The position numbers were made by a program, and so were the translations under genes. A stretch of 64,000 nt of DNA, from contig CADBKF010000001.1 of NCBI GenBank assembly GCA_902795195.1, forward strand, positions 62,001 through 126,000, written 5' to 3'. Origin of the DNA: Oscillospiraceae bacterium. GTDB lineage: Bacteria > Bacillota > Clostridia > Oscillospirales > Oscillospiraceae. The notes below the pieces were generated by a model, which did not search any database, was not told the DNA's origin, and saw nothing but the letters and a program-made list of their open reading frames with translations. Shown one piece after another: positions 26,896-34,853 of this stretch. Position 1 is the first letter of the stretch; every line of letters starts with the position of its first letter.

Positions 26896-26935
26896 AAAAC
26901 CGCCTCCCGCATACACTGCTGCGGGGGGCGGTTTT
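26896..26935 (+). terminator. Terminator after rsgA
   Basis: A 16-bp stem, AAAACCGCC..CCCGCA against TGCGGGGGGCGGTTTT, with an eight-base loop. Its T4 run lies directly before the ATG of the 49-codon ORF at 26937, and the G-rich right arm doubles as that ORF's only ribosome-site-like sequence. Confidence 0.75.
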
Positions 26936-26936
26936 G

Positions 26937-27086
26937 ATGTGTTTGCGACCGAACATGCTGGGCCTGCTGCTGATTTCGGCGGGGGCGGCGTTTCTGATCT
27001 CCTCGGCCATCTGCTCGCTGTGGCTGCTGCTTCTGCTAGGCGCCGGCTGCGTGGCGGCGGGCGTGCTTCTTTTGCGAAAACGGTAG
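26937..27086 (+). CDS. Small hydrophobic membrane protein (49 residues)
   Basis: A 49-residue ORF, ATG 26937 to TAG. It has a short polar start (MCLRPN), two adjacent hydrophobic stretches (about 8-25 and 27-44) separated by a Cys, and a basic end LLLRKR. The coding pattern fits the local GC-rich style. Its ribosome site lies within the rsgA terminator stem, so expression may depend on read-through or on hairpin opening. Family unknown to me. Being short, it may not be a real gene. Confidence 0.45.
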   Translation: MCLRPNMLGLLLISAGAAFLISSAICSLWLLLLLGAGCVAAGVLLLRKR

Positions 27087-27141
27087 GCATATTTGGAAAG
27101 CTCATGCATATCGTATAGCAGAACGAGCAAGGAGTGATCAA

Positions 27142-28638
27142 ATGAAGCTGACAAGCAAAGAACAGCCGCTGGACTTTCTCCGGGGCAGGGAGCCGGAAAC
27201 CCTGTATCAGGAGCTGACGGCGGAGATCGTCGTGCCCGAGCGGCTGCCGGATCTGGACCGGGTGGTGGACGCCTGGGGGACGGTGGTGCTGCCCGAGCGG
27301 AGCGTCGAGGCGGGCAGCGTCCGCCTCTCCGGCGGGGTGCAGGCCGGGGTCGTCTATGTGCCCGAGGGCGAGGGCGCGCCGCAGCTGCTCGAGGGCTGGC
27401 TGCCGTTTCGTCTGCAGCGGGAGCTGCAGGACCGGGAGAGCTGCGTCATCACGCGGCTGTTTCTCAAGAGCATCGACGCCCGCTCGGTGAACGCCAGAAA
27501 GGTGCTGCTGCGGGCCAATCTGGGCATCGAGCTGACCGAGCTCACGCCCGAGCACCTGGGCCTGGCTGCCATCGAGGACGCGCCCGAGGCGCTGCAGCAG
27601 CAGCAAAACACCTATCCGGCCCTGCTGCCGGTGGACTGCGCTGCCCAGGAATTTCGCGTGCAGGACGAGCTGCAGCTGACGGACACGAGCCCTGCCATCG
27701 AGCGCATCCTCCGCTGGGAGCTGAACCCGAAGGTGCACGAGGGCCGCGTGATCGGCAGCCGGGCAGTGTTCAAGGGCGAGGTGGACGTGGCGCTGCTGTA
27801 TCTGGGCACGGACGGCTCGATCAACACCTATCGGGGGCGGCTGCCGTTTTCCCAGTACGCGGAGCTCTCCGGCGAGTGGCCGGACGGGCAGGTCGAGGTC
27901 TGGCCGGTCATTACCGCGGCGCAGCTGGAGACCGACGGGCAGATGGAGAGCCGGACCCTGCTGGCGGACCTCAATCTGCTGGCGCAGGTCTGCATCATCG
28001 ATCGCAGGCCGATCACCGTCACCGAGGACGCCTACGCCCTGGGCGGCACGCTCGAGCCGGTCTGGCAGACGGTCTCGGTGCAGCCGCGGCTGGATCTGCA
28101 GACGATCCGGCAAAGCGCGCGGCTGCAGACGCCGATCAAGGCCGAGCGGGTGCTGTATGTCTCCCTGCTGGCTGACAAGCCCACCCAGCGCCGCAGCCAG
28201 GACAGCGTGTATCTAACCTGCGCGCTGAGCGGAAATCTGCTGTATCTCGGTGCGGACGGCCTGCTCAAGAGCAAGAGCCTGCGCGGAGAGTGCGGCTGCA
28301 GCACCGCGCTTGCGCCGTCCTGCCGCTGCCTGAGCCGGGCGGCGCTGACCGCGCCCCCGGAGGCTTCCGTGAATGCCGACGGCGTGCAGATCGACGCCGA
28401 GCTGGGATTTACCCTGGACATCCGGCAGGATGGGGCCTGGCAGAATCTGGCCGGCGGGGAGATCACGCCGCGGGAAGGGAAGAAGCGACCGTCCGTGGTC
28501 GTGCGCCGCTATGCCGGCGGCCCGCTCTGGCCGCTGGCAAAGCAGCTGGGCGCGTCCGTCAGCGAGATCGAAGCCGCCAACAGCCTCACCAGCCAGGCCG
28601 CCCCGGAGAACAACATTCTTCTCATACCGCTGCAATAG
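27142..28638 (+). CDS. SPOCS (DUF3794) and LysM domain spore-associated protein
   Basis: 498 residues. Two or more DUF3794/SPOCS beta domains occur (for example about 185-290, LRWELNPKVHEGRVIGSRAV), preceded by a divergent one (20-130). A C-terminal LysM-like module follows (about 450-498: RRYAGGPLWPLAKQLGASVSEIEAANSL). This architecture resembles Clostridial SafA/SpoVID-like coat assembly proteins. There is no signal peptide, which fits mother-cell expression and coat assembly. AAGGAG precedes the ATG. It stands alone. Confidence 0.85.
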   Translation: MKLTSKEQPLDFLRGREPETLYQELTAEIVVPERLPDLDRVVDAWGTVVLPERSVEAGSVRLSGGVQAGVVYVPEGEGAPQLLEGWLPFRLQRELQDRESCVITRLFLKSIDARSVNARKVLLRANLGIELTELTPEHLGLAAIEDAPEALQQQQNTYPALLPVDCAAQEFRVQDELQLTDTSPAIERILRWELNPKVHEGRVIGSRAVFKGEVDVALLYLGTDGSINTYRGRLPFSQYAELSGEWPDGQVEVWPVITAAQLETDGQMESRTLLADLNLLAQVCIIDRRPITVTEDAYALGGTLEPVWQTVSVQPRLDLQTIRQSARLQTPIKAERVLYVSLLADKPTQRRSQDSVYLTCALSGNLLYLGADGLLKSKSLRGECGCSTALAPSCRCLSRAALTAPPEASVNADGVQIDAELGFTLDIRQDGAWQNLAGGEITPREGKKRPSVVVRRYAGGPLWPLAKQLGASVSEIEAANSLTSQAAPENNILLIPLQ

Positions 28639-28830
28639 TTCAGAAACTGACGGTTTTTCTGCATGTTTGCAGCGAGACAAAAACCTGCCGGGAGCAGCGC
28701 AGTTGGATGATCCGAGCGCATACCCGATCCCGTCATTGCGAACCAGCGTGCGCGCTGGTTCGCAATGATTGGGACGGCAGTGCTGTCATTTTCCATAGCA
28801 ATTCTCGCTTCTCTTGCGTAACTCCCAAAA
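28639..28830. repeat. Intergenic region with REP palindrome (28733-28768)
   Basis: A perfect 16-bp inverted repeat (28733-28748 and 28753-28768, TCATTGCGAACCAGCG with TGCG loop) is flanked by imperfect GTCCC/GGGAC symmetry. It is the TCATTGCGAA class of palindrome seen widely in bacterial intergenic DNA. The remaining bases between the two convergent genes show no ORF and no further signal. Confidence 0.75.
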
Positions 28831-29331
28831 CTACAACTGCTTCCGGGCAAGCAGGACGGTCCAGCCGTCTTGCGGGACCTCCCGGAGGACGGAAAAGCCA
28901 TTTTTCTTCCAGAAGTGCGTCGATTGCGGGTTGCCCTTGTCGATGCCGAGCTGAATTGCGGTTTTGCCCTGCGCTTTCAGAGCATCGGCAAGGCCCCGAA
29001 TGATCGAGGAGCCGACGCCCCAGCCCTGCAGGGCTGCGTTCATCATGAAAAAGCCGATAAATGCGATGCCGCGTTCCGGATACCCGTCGATCAGATCCAT
29101 CACGGCGACAAGTGTGTCAGTCTGATAGAAGCCCACATAGTATTTGTCCTCGGCCCCGATGCCGGGCGGGGTGATGCTCAGATCGTTCAAAATCTGCTCT
29201 CTGGCGGGCTGCGCCCGGCAATACTGATAATACAGTGTGTTCCCGGCGCAGAGGGCCCGAATTTCGTCCACATCTGACGCATCCAACCGCCGGACCGTAT
29301 ACTGCCGGCTGAATTCTGCAATATTCAGCAT
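28831..29331 (-). CDS. GNAT family N-acetyltransferase
   Basis: 166 residues with the GNAT fold: motif A region GWGVGSSIIRGLADALKAQG (acetyl-CoA loop) and motif B with NPQSTHFWKKNGF. No membrane or signal segments. The substrate cannot be told. It is a lone gene on the minus strand whose upstream side carries a heptamer array (29350-29384). Confidence 0.9.
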   Translation of the reverse strand: MLNIAEFSRQYTVRRLDASDVDEIRALCAGNTLYYQYCRAQPAREQILNDLSITPPGIGAEDKYYVGFYQTDTLVAVMDLIDGYPERGIAFIGFFMMNAALQGWGVGSSIIRGLADALKAQGKTAIQLGIDKGNPQSTHFWKKNGFSVLREVPQDGWTVLLARKQL

Positions 29332-29349
29332 CTGTTTTCACCTCGCTGA

Positions 29350-29384
29350 GATCAGGGATCAGGGATTAGGGATCAGGGATCAGG
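29350..29384. repeat. Heptamer array, five units of GATCAGG
   Basis: Five exactly phased units, four GATCAGG and one GATTAGG (third). It lies between the tmRNA terminator and the start of the GNAT gene, ending about 19 bp upstream of the latter's ATG on the minus strand. Confidence 0.9.
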
Positions 29385-29393
29385 GTACGATTC

Positions 29394-29433
29394 AAAAAAG
29401 CGCCTTTTGTCAGGGGACAAAAGACGCTTTTTT
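29394..29433 (-). terminator. Terminator of ssrA
   Basis: An 18-bp stem with one mismatch (AAAAAAGCGCCTTTTGTC against GACAAAAGACGCTTTTTT), with runs of six A and six T. It lies about 25 bp beyond the tmRNA 3' end on the minus strand. Confidence 0.88.
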
Positions 29434-29457
29434 CTGAGCCGTGCGAAGCGCACGACG

Positions 29458-29808
29458 TGGTGGAGCTGAGGGGAGTTGAACCCCTGTCCGAAAACCACTT
29501 GACAGGAACTTCTCCGGGCGCAGTTTGTTATTTACATTCCCTCGGCCGCACGCGAACAAACACGCTTACGGTCTTAGTAGCTTCATGATGCATGGTGCGG
29601 GCAAAGCTTACCGCACGCACGGTCACCACTAAAATCACACCCGAGCCCGGCTCGTGGTCCTTCCGGGGCGGATGGGCCGCTAATTAAGCAGCAGCCAGAA
29701 CGAAGTTATCGTTGTCAGTTAATTTAGAAAGTTGCCCGTTTTGAGGAGGCCAGGCGCCTCCGCCCGCTATTCCAGCCGCACGATCCCCGTCGAAACCGGT
29801 ACAGCCCC
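29458..29808 (-). ncRNA. ssrA: tmRNA (transfer-messenger RNA)
   Basis: 351 nt. The 5' end GGGGCTGTACCGGTTTCGAC and the 3' end with GTTCAACTCCCC T-arm and AGCTCCACCA form the tRNA-like domain; GGGGCTG pairs with CAGCTCC. The tag reading frame ends DNDNFVLAAA then TAA. After the conserved TTAACT the first codon is GAC, so the tag may start with Asp instead of the usual Ala. It rescues stalled ribosomes with SmpB, encoded 0.6 kb upstream on the same strand with a cyclophilin between. Confidence 0.95.
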
Positions 29809-29832
29809 ATGGGTGCGCCTTGCGGCGCAGGG

Positions 29833-29867
29833 AATAGATAATAGAGAATAGATAATAGTGAATAGGT
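29833..29867. repeat. Heptamer array, five units of AATAGNN
   Basis: Five phased units of 7 bp (AATAGAT twice, AATAGAG, AATAGTG and AATAGGT) between the cyclophilin stop and the tmRNA 5' end. The same unit type recurs at 61129-61156. Confidence 0.9.
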
Positions 29868-29873
29868 GATGCG

Positions 29874-30413
29874 TCAGAAACGACCGTAGGGGTCCTTGAG
29901 CTTTTTGGGCTCGGGATAGGTTTCGCCCAGCGTATCGACGCGGATGGAGGCGATGGTCTGATCCTCCAGCGGCCGGTCGCTGCTGTCGACCTTGACCGAG
30001 GCGATCTGGTCGACGATCTCCAGACCCTCGGTGACCTTGCCGAAGGCAGCATACTGCTTGTCCAGATGCGGGGCGTCCTGGTGCATCAGGAAGAACTGGC
30101 TGCCGGCGGAGTTGGGGGAGGAGGAGCGCGCCATGGACAGCACGCCGCGCTTGTGCTTGAGCTTGTTGTCCACGCCGTTGAACAGGAACTCGCCCTTGAT
30201 GCAGTAGCCGGGGCCGCCCATGCCGGTGCCGGTGGGGTCGCCGCCCTGGATCATGAAGCCCTTGATGACGCGGTGGAAAATCAGCCCGTCATAGAAGCCC
30301 TTGTTGGCCAGGTCGATGAAATTATAGACGCTCTGCGGCGCGACGTCGGGGTAGAGCTCGCCCTTCATGACGCCGCCGTCGGTCATGGTGATGGTGAAAA
30401 TGGGGTTGGACAT
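29874..30413 (-). CDS. Peptidyl-prolyl cis-trans isomerase, cyclophilin type
   Basis: 179 residues, cytoplasmic, single cyclophilin domain. The active-site pattern is FHRVIKGFMIQGGDPTGTG with catalytic Arg, then SQFFLMHQDAPHLDKQYAAFGKV. Length is typical of bacterial PpiB. It starts directly at the smpB stop and precedes ssrA, so smpB-ppi-ssrA forms one minus-strand unit. Confidence 0.95.
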   Translation of the reverse strand: MSNPIFTITMTDGGVMKGELYPDVAPQSVYNFIDLANKGFYDGLIFHRVIKGFMIQGGDPTGTGMGGPGYCIKGEFLFNGVDNKLKHKRGVLSMARSSSPNSAGSQFFLMHQDAPHLDKQYAAFGKVTEGLEIVDQIASVKVDSSDRPLEDQTIASIRVDTLGETYPEPKKLKDPYGRF

Positions 30414-30878
30414 TTAATGACTCCTTTCCTTCATGGCCCGGTCGATCTGCCGCTTGGCGTCGCGCACTGCGGCGTCGTCACGCTTGTCGTAGAGCTTTTT
30501 GCCCTTGCAGAGTGCAATTTCGACCTTGACACGGGAGTTTTTGAGATAGACGGACAGAGGAATGATGGACATGCCGTCCTGCTTGACCTTGCCGTAGAGC
30601 CGCAGGATCTCACGCTTGTGCATGAGCAGCCGCCGCGGCCGCAGCGGGTCCTTGTTGAAGATGTTGCCCTTCTCATAGGGGGAGATGTGCATCTGGCGGA
30701 TGAACAGCTCGCCGTTTTTGACCTGGCACCAGGCATCCTTCAGGCTGATCGTGCCGGCGCGGATGGACTTGACCTCGGTGCCCACCAGCTCGATGCCGGC
30801 CTCGAAGGTCTCTTCTATGAAATATTCGTGCCGGGCCTGCTGGTTTTTGGCCACCAGCTTCACGCCTGCCTGTGCCAT
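30414..30878 (-). CDS. smpB: SsrA-binding protein SmpB
   Basis: 154 residues, with the OB-fold core [28 protein letters not shown] and SLKDAW, and the basic C-terminal helix ([11 protein letters not shown]) that mimics a codon-anticodon helix in the decoding centre. It binds tmRNA for trans-translation. Start follows AGAGGTGATACC. Its own promoter lies just upstream. Confidence 0.97.
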   Translation of the reverse strand: MAQAGVKLVAKNQQARHEYFIEETFEAGIELVGTEVKSIRAGTISLKDAWCQVKNGELFIRQMHISPYEKGNIFNKDPLRPRRLLMHKREILRLYGKVKQDGMSIIPLSVYLKNSRVKVEIALCKGKKLYDKRDDAAVRDAKRQIDRAMKERSH

Positions 30879-30901
30879 GGTATCACCTCTGTTCCGCGTC
30901 T

Positions 30902-30930
30902 ATTATACCACGCCTGTCAAGTGCCCGCAA
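30902..30930 (-). promoter_or_regulatory. Promoter of smpB-ppi-ssrA
   Basis: On the minus strand TTGCGG (30925-30930), a 17-bp spacer and a perfect TATAAT (30902-30907), about 24 bp before the smpB ATG. Confidence 0.72.
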
Positions 30931-31001
30931 GCAAAAGCTGACGACTGGATGAATTTGTGCTGACGACTGCGCAGATTTGTGAAAATTCATCAAAACTTCT
31001 C

Positions 31002-31030
31002 TTGCACGCAGGGGGAAAATGTGGTAAAAT
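31002..31030 (+). promoter_or_regulatory. Promoter of the galactanase gene
   Basis: TTGCAC (31002-31007), a 17-bp spacer and TAAAAT (31025-31030), 29 bp before the ATG. No inverted-repeat operator or CRE-like box is evident. Confidence 0.6.
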
Positions 31031-31058
31031 AACCATATTCGGGAAAGGAGGAACCCTC

Positions 31059-34000
31059 ATGAAAACAAAACGTTTTTTCAGCTTGCTCCTGGCGCTGGCC
31101 TTGGTGCTGACGCTGCTGCCGGCGACTGCCGCTTTTGCAGAAACCAGAACCTATGACGGCAGCGAGAAGCTCTATGTCAATCTGGGTGCAGTGGACTGGT
31201 GGACCAATGACGGAGCTGTACAGCGGGCATTTTTCTTCAATGGCAGCACCAATGGCTGGTCGCTTCTGGAACCGGTAGCGCCGGAAAGCAGTGTCTACGT
31301 AACCACCGTTCCGGAAGGCACGTGGACCAATGTAATCCTGGTTCGCTGTGATCCGGCCAAGGACGGCGATTATTGGGAAGCAAAATGGAATCAGACCGGC
31401 GATATTGTACTGGACGCCAGCAAGAACTACATCACCAGCTTTTCCGATGCAAGCGCGGATGCTGTTTGGGACACTTACACAGAACCGCTCAATGAGATTG
31501 CAATTCCCAATGGTGATTTTGAAAAAGGCGACACCAGCAACTGGGTTCTGTCCGGCCTGCCGGAAAATCCACTGGAAAGTGACCAATGGAATACACCCAA
31601 CACCTCTTCAACACTGAGTCTCTGGGCCAGCGACACAGAGGCGGTTGAAATCCATGCACGCTATACTGTCAAGCTGACGGCCGGCACGTACAAGTTTAGC
31701 TTCCTGATCAGTGGGCAGGGCATCGACAGCAACCTCAAGTGGACGATCTATGCCGGCGACACCGTGCTTACACAGCAGGCGGACACCGTGACCACGGTGG
31801 ATTGGAACGTCTGGAACACGATCGAGACCGACGCATTTAATGTCGAGGGAACAACTGAGATTACTTTTGACTTCGGCGGCACTGGCCCAGTCAAGTACTG
31901 GGGCCATTTTGATGACCTCAAGCTCTTCGGCACCGGCGCGATCTACACGGCGGTCGAGCTTGAGCACACCCCGACGCTTGCCGTGGAGAAGGTGCCCGGC
32001 GTGGATGCCGAGGACTTCATGCGCGGCACCGACGTGTCCTCCTACCTCTCCATTGTGAACTCCGGCGCGAAGTTCTATGACTACGAGGGCAACGAGCTGG
32101 ACGATCAGGGCTTCTTCAACCTTCTGGCCAAGGCCGGGTTCAACTACATCCGTCTGCGCGTGTGGAACGACCCCTATGACGGCGACGGCAACGGCTACGG
32201 CGGCGGCAACTGCGATGTGAACGCGGCCAAGGCCATGGGCGTCTGGGCGACCAACGCCGGCATGAAGGTCCTCATCGACTTCCACTACTCCGACTTCTGG
32301 GCCGATCCCGGCAAGCAGAAGGCCCCCAAGGCCTGGTCCGGCTACACCGTGGACCAGAAGGCCGAGGCGGTGGACGCATTCACCTACGCATCCCTCAAGA
32401 CCCTGCTTGATGCCGGCGTCAACGTCGGCATGGTCCAGGTGGGCAACGAGACCACCAGCTCCATCTGCGGCGAGTCCAGCTGGGCCAACAAGGCGAAGAT
32501 CTTCTCCGCCGGCTCCGCGGCCATCCGCAGAATCTCGGCAGAATACGAGCATCCGATCCTGGTTGCCGTGCACTTCACCAATCCCGAGCGCTCCGGCAAC
32601 TACGCCAACCAGGCCAAGAACCTGAGCGACAACAACGTCGACTACGACGTGTTCGCATCCTCCTGGTATCCCTACTGGCACGGCACCACCGACAACCTGA
32701 CCAGCGTGCTCAAGCAGGTGGCCGACACCTACGGCAAGCAGGTCGTGGTGGCGGAGACCTCCTGGGCCTGGACGCTGGACGACGGCGACGGCTGGGACAA
32801 CACCGTGCGCAAGGGCAACAACGACGGCAATGCCGCCTATGCCTTCTCCCAGCAGGGCCAGGCCGACGAGCTGGTCTCCGCCGCCAAGGCGGTCACCGCC
32901 GTGGGCGAGGCCGGCATCGGCGTGTTCTATTGGGAGAACGCCTGGATTCCCGTCCAGTACGCCTACGACGAGAGCGGCACGCTGGATCAGACCATTCTGG
33001 CCTCCAACAAGCAGAAGTGGGAGCAGTTCGGCTCCGGCTGGGCAGCCTCCTATGCCACGGAATATGATCCCAACGACGCGGGCAAGTGGTTCGGCGGCTC
33101 TGCGGTGGACAACCAGGCCATGTTCGACTTCCACGGCAAGGCGCTTGATTCCCTCTACACCTGGAACTACATGATGGTCGGCACGGAAGAGCTGATCGAG
33201 AAGCAGGTGGAGACCGTTGAGACCGTCGAGATCAAGCTCGAGCAGGGCAATGCGCTCACGCTGCCCGGGACCGTCAAGGTCACCTATAACGTGGGCGCTG
33301 CCAAGGACGAGGCCGTTGCCTGGGACGAGGCGGATGTGGCAGCCGTGGACGTCAACACCCCCGGCACCTACAGCGTCAAGGGCGTTGTGACCCTGTCCTA
33401 TGACCTGGGCACCGCCGAGACCACCGCGACCGTCACGGTCACATATCCGAACCTTCTGCAGAACCCCGGCTTTGAGGAGTCGGATATGAGCATGTATACC
33501 TATGAGAACGGCAGCCGGACGACCGACGACCCGCATTCCGGCAGCAGAAGCTTCCACTTCTACAATGCGGCCGCCAAAACCGTGAAGCTCTCCCAGACGG
33601 TGGAGCTCGAGCCCGGCAAATACAGCTTCTCGCTCTATACCCAGGGCGACGTCAAGAGTGTGGACGGCCAGTACATCTACGCCACAATCGGCGAAAACAC
33701 GGAGACCGCAGCCTTTACGCTCGCTGGCTGGGCTGTCTGGCAGAACCCGAGCGTGACCTTCACAGTCTCTGAGAAGACCACTGTGACGGTCGGCGTGAAT
33801 CTTCCGTTCGGCGCCGGCGGCTGGGGCACGATCGATGATCTGTCCCTGGTCCTGCTGGAGGCGGCCCCGGTGGAGCCTGTGAAGGCGGCCATCGTCGGCC
33901 AGAGCCTGTCGCTCGGCGGCGAGATCGGCGTGAACTTCTATGTGGCCCCCGGCAGCGAGGCGGCAGAGGACCTGTCGGTGGCCCTCGCCTGGGCCGATAA

Positions 34001-34715
34001 GACCGCAACCGTCGAGCTGAAGGATCTGACGGCGGAGGAGGTCGAGGGCTTCGGCACCTGCTACAAGGTCACCGCGGGCGTGCCCGCCAAGGAGATGACC
34101 GAGGAGATCACCGCGACCCTGACGGTCGGCGGCGAGGCCCAGGAGCCGGTCAAGACCTCGGTTAAGACCTATGCTGACGCCATTATCGCAGGCGACTACA
34201 GCGATACCCTCAAGACGCTGGCCAGATCCATGCTGGTCTACGGCGCCGAGGCGCAGAAGTATTTCGGCTACAACACGGAAAATCCCGCGATCGATCTGAA
34301 CAATGTGGCCCTGCCCGCCGCACCCGAGCTGACAGCTGCCACCTACACCGACGAGCAGTTTGCGCCGTTCGGCCTGCAGTACTACGGCACCAGCCTGGTC
34401 CTGCGCAGCCAGACCATGTACAAGCTCTACTTCAAGGTGACGGACAAGGCCCTGGCCGACGCCGTGACCGTCACGGTAGACGGCAAGGCGCTCAAGAAGG
34501 CGAATGTGGGCAGTTCCATTGTCTGCTGGACCATCGAGAACATTTCCGCCAAGGACATCACCAAGACCTGGAAGGTTTCCTTCAACGGCACCGAGATCGA
34601 GTTTGGTGCGGAAAGCTACATGGCAAAGGCCCTGCAGCTCGAGGATGCAGCGCTGCACGAGCTGATCTGCGCCCTCTACGCCTACAACCAGGCAGCAAAA
34701 GTCTACTTCGGATAA
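31059..34715 (+). CDS. Secreted multidomain arabinogalactan endo-beta-1,4-galactanase (GH53)
   Basis: 1218 residues. A signal peptide (1-27, KTKR then LLLALALVLTLLP, cleavage near AFA) is followed by an N-terminal beta domain (about 30-140). A CBM61-like module comes next (about 148-300, IPNGDFEKGDTSNW). The GH53 catalytic domain (about 318-690) has acid/base Glu464 in QVGNET and nucleophile Glu566 in VVAETSW. Then follow a bacterial Ig-like domain (about 718-790), a second CBM61-like module (about 795-935) and a 270-residue C-terminal domain of unknown role starting AAIVGQSLSLGGEIGVNFYV. It cleaves pectic galactan outside the cell. ATG 31059 has AAAGGAGG. No sortase or dockerin signal, and no sugar transporter is adjacent. 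Confidence 0.93.
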   Translation: MKTKRFFSLLLALALVLTLLPATAAFAETRTYDGSEKLYVNLGAVDWWTNDGAVQRAFFFNGSTNGWSLLEPVAPESSVYVTTVPEGTWTNVILVRCDPAKDGDYWEAKWNQTGDIVLDASKNYITSFSDASADAVWDTYTEPLNEIAIPNGDFEKGDTSNWVLSGLPENPLESDQWNTPNTSSTLSLWASDTEAVEIHARYTVKLTAGTYKFSFLISGQGIDSNLKWTIYAGDTVLTQQADTVTTVDWNVWNTIETDAFNVEGTTEITFDFGGTGPVKYWGHFDDLKLFGTGAIYTAVELEHTPTLAVEKVPGVDAEDFMRGTDVSSYLSIVNSGAKFYDYEGNELDDQGFFNLLAKAGFNYIRLRVWNDPYDGDGNGYGGGNCDVNAAKAMGVWATNAGMKVLIDFHYSDFWADPGKQKAPKAWSGYTVDQKAEAVDAFTYASLKTLLDAGVNVGMVQVGNETTSSICGESSWANKAKIFSAGSAAIRRISAEYEHPILVAVHFTNPERSGNYANQAKNLSDNNVDYDVFASSWYPYWHGTTDNLTSVLKQVADTYGKQVVVAETSWAWTLDDGDGWDNTVRKGNNDGNAAYAFSQQGQADELVSAAKAVTAVGEAGIGVFYWENAWIPVQYAYDESGTLDQTILASNKQKWEQFGSGWAASYATEYDPNDAGKWFGGSAVDNQAMFDFHGKALDSLYTWNYMMVGTEELIEKQVETVETVEIKLEQGNALTLPGTVKVTYNVGAAKDEAVAWDEADVAAVDVNTPGTYSVKGVVTLSYDLGTAETTATVTVTYPNLLQNPGFEESDMSMYTYENGSRTTDDPHSGSRSFHFYNAAAKTVKLSQTVELEPGKYSFSLYTQGDVKSVDGQYIYATIGENTETAAFTLAGWAVWQNPSVTFTVSEKTTVTVGVNLPFGAGGWGTIDDLSLVLLEAAPVEPVKAAIVGQSLSLGGEIGVNFYVAPGSEAAEDLSVALAWADKTATVELKDLTAEEVEGFGTCYKVTAGVPAKEMTEEITATLTVGGEAQEPVKTSVKTYADAIIAGDYSDTLKTLARSMLVYGAEAQKYFGYNTENPAIDLNNVALPAAPELTAATYTDEQFAPFGLQYYGTSLVLRSQTMYKLYFKVTDKALADAVTVTVDGKALKKANVGSSIVCWTIENISAKDITKTWKVSFNGTEIEFGAESYMAKALQLEDAALHELICALYAYNQAAKVYFG

Positions 34716-34726
34716 GCCTTAACCCC

Positions 34727-34762
34727 AAAGGGGCCGCAGAATTCGGTCTGCGGCCCCTTTTT
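34727..34762 (+). terminator. Terminator after the galactanase gene
   Basis: A 14-bp perfect stem (AAAGGGGCCGCAGA against TCTGCGGCCCCTTT), six-base loop, with a T-run. Confidence 0.92.
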
Positions 34763-34799
34763 ACGTTTTTTTGCCCGGGAAAAGTCTGGCGGAAACGGG

Positions 34800-34829
34800 T
34801 TGACTGTTTTGGGTTGACTGTGGTATAAT
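34800..34829 (+). promoter_or_regulatory. Promoter of the S2P protease / scpAB region
   Basis: TTGACT (34800-34805), an 18-bp spacer and a perfect TATAAT (34824-34829), 24 bp before the ATG at 34854. A second TTGACT in the spacer is too close to the -10 to be used. Confidence 0.75.
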
Positions 34830-34853
34830 ATAACGATGAAAAGGGGGAGTATC

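Noticed and set aside
29350-29384. Short regular repeats considered as a CRISPR array
   Set aside because: The units are 7 bp without spacers and no cas gene is present anywhere in the window.
30957-31058. Upstream extension of the galactanase frame
   Set aside because: The extension covers the promoter and the AAAGGAGG ribosome site; the signal peptide begins at 31059.
31608-34658. 1016-codon minus-strand open frame opposite the galactanase gene
   Set aside because: Shadow of a GC3-rich gene; the plus frame has signal peptide and GH53 catalytic residues.
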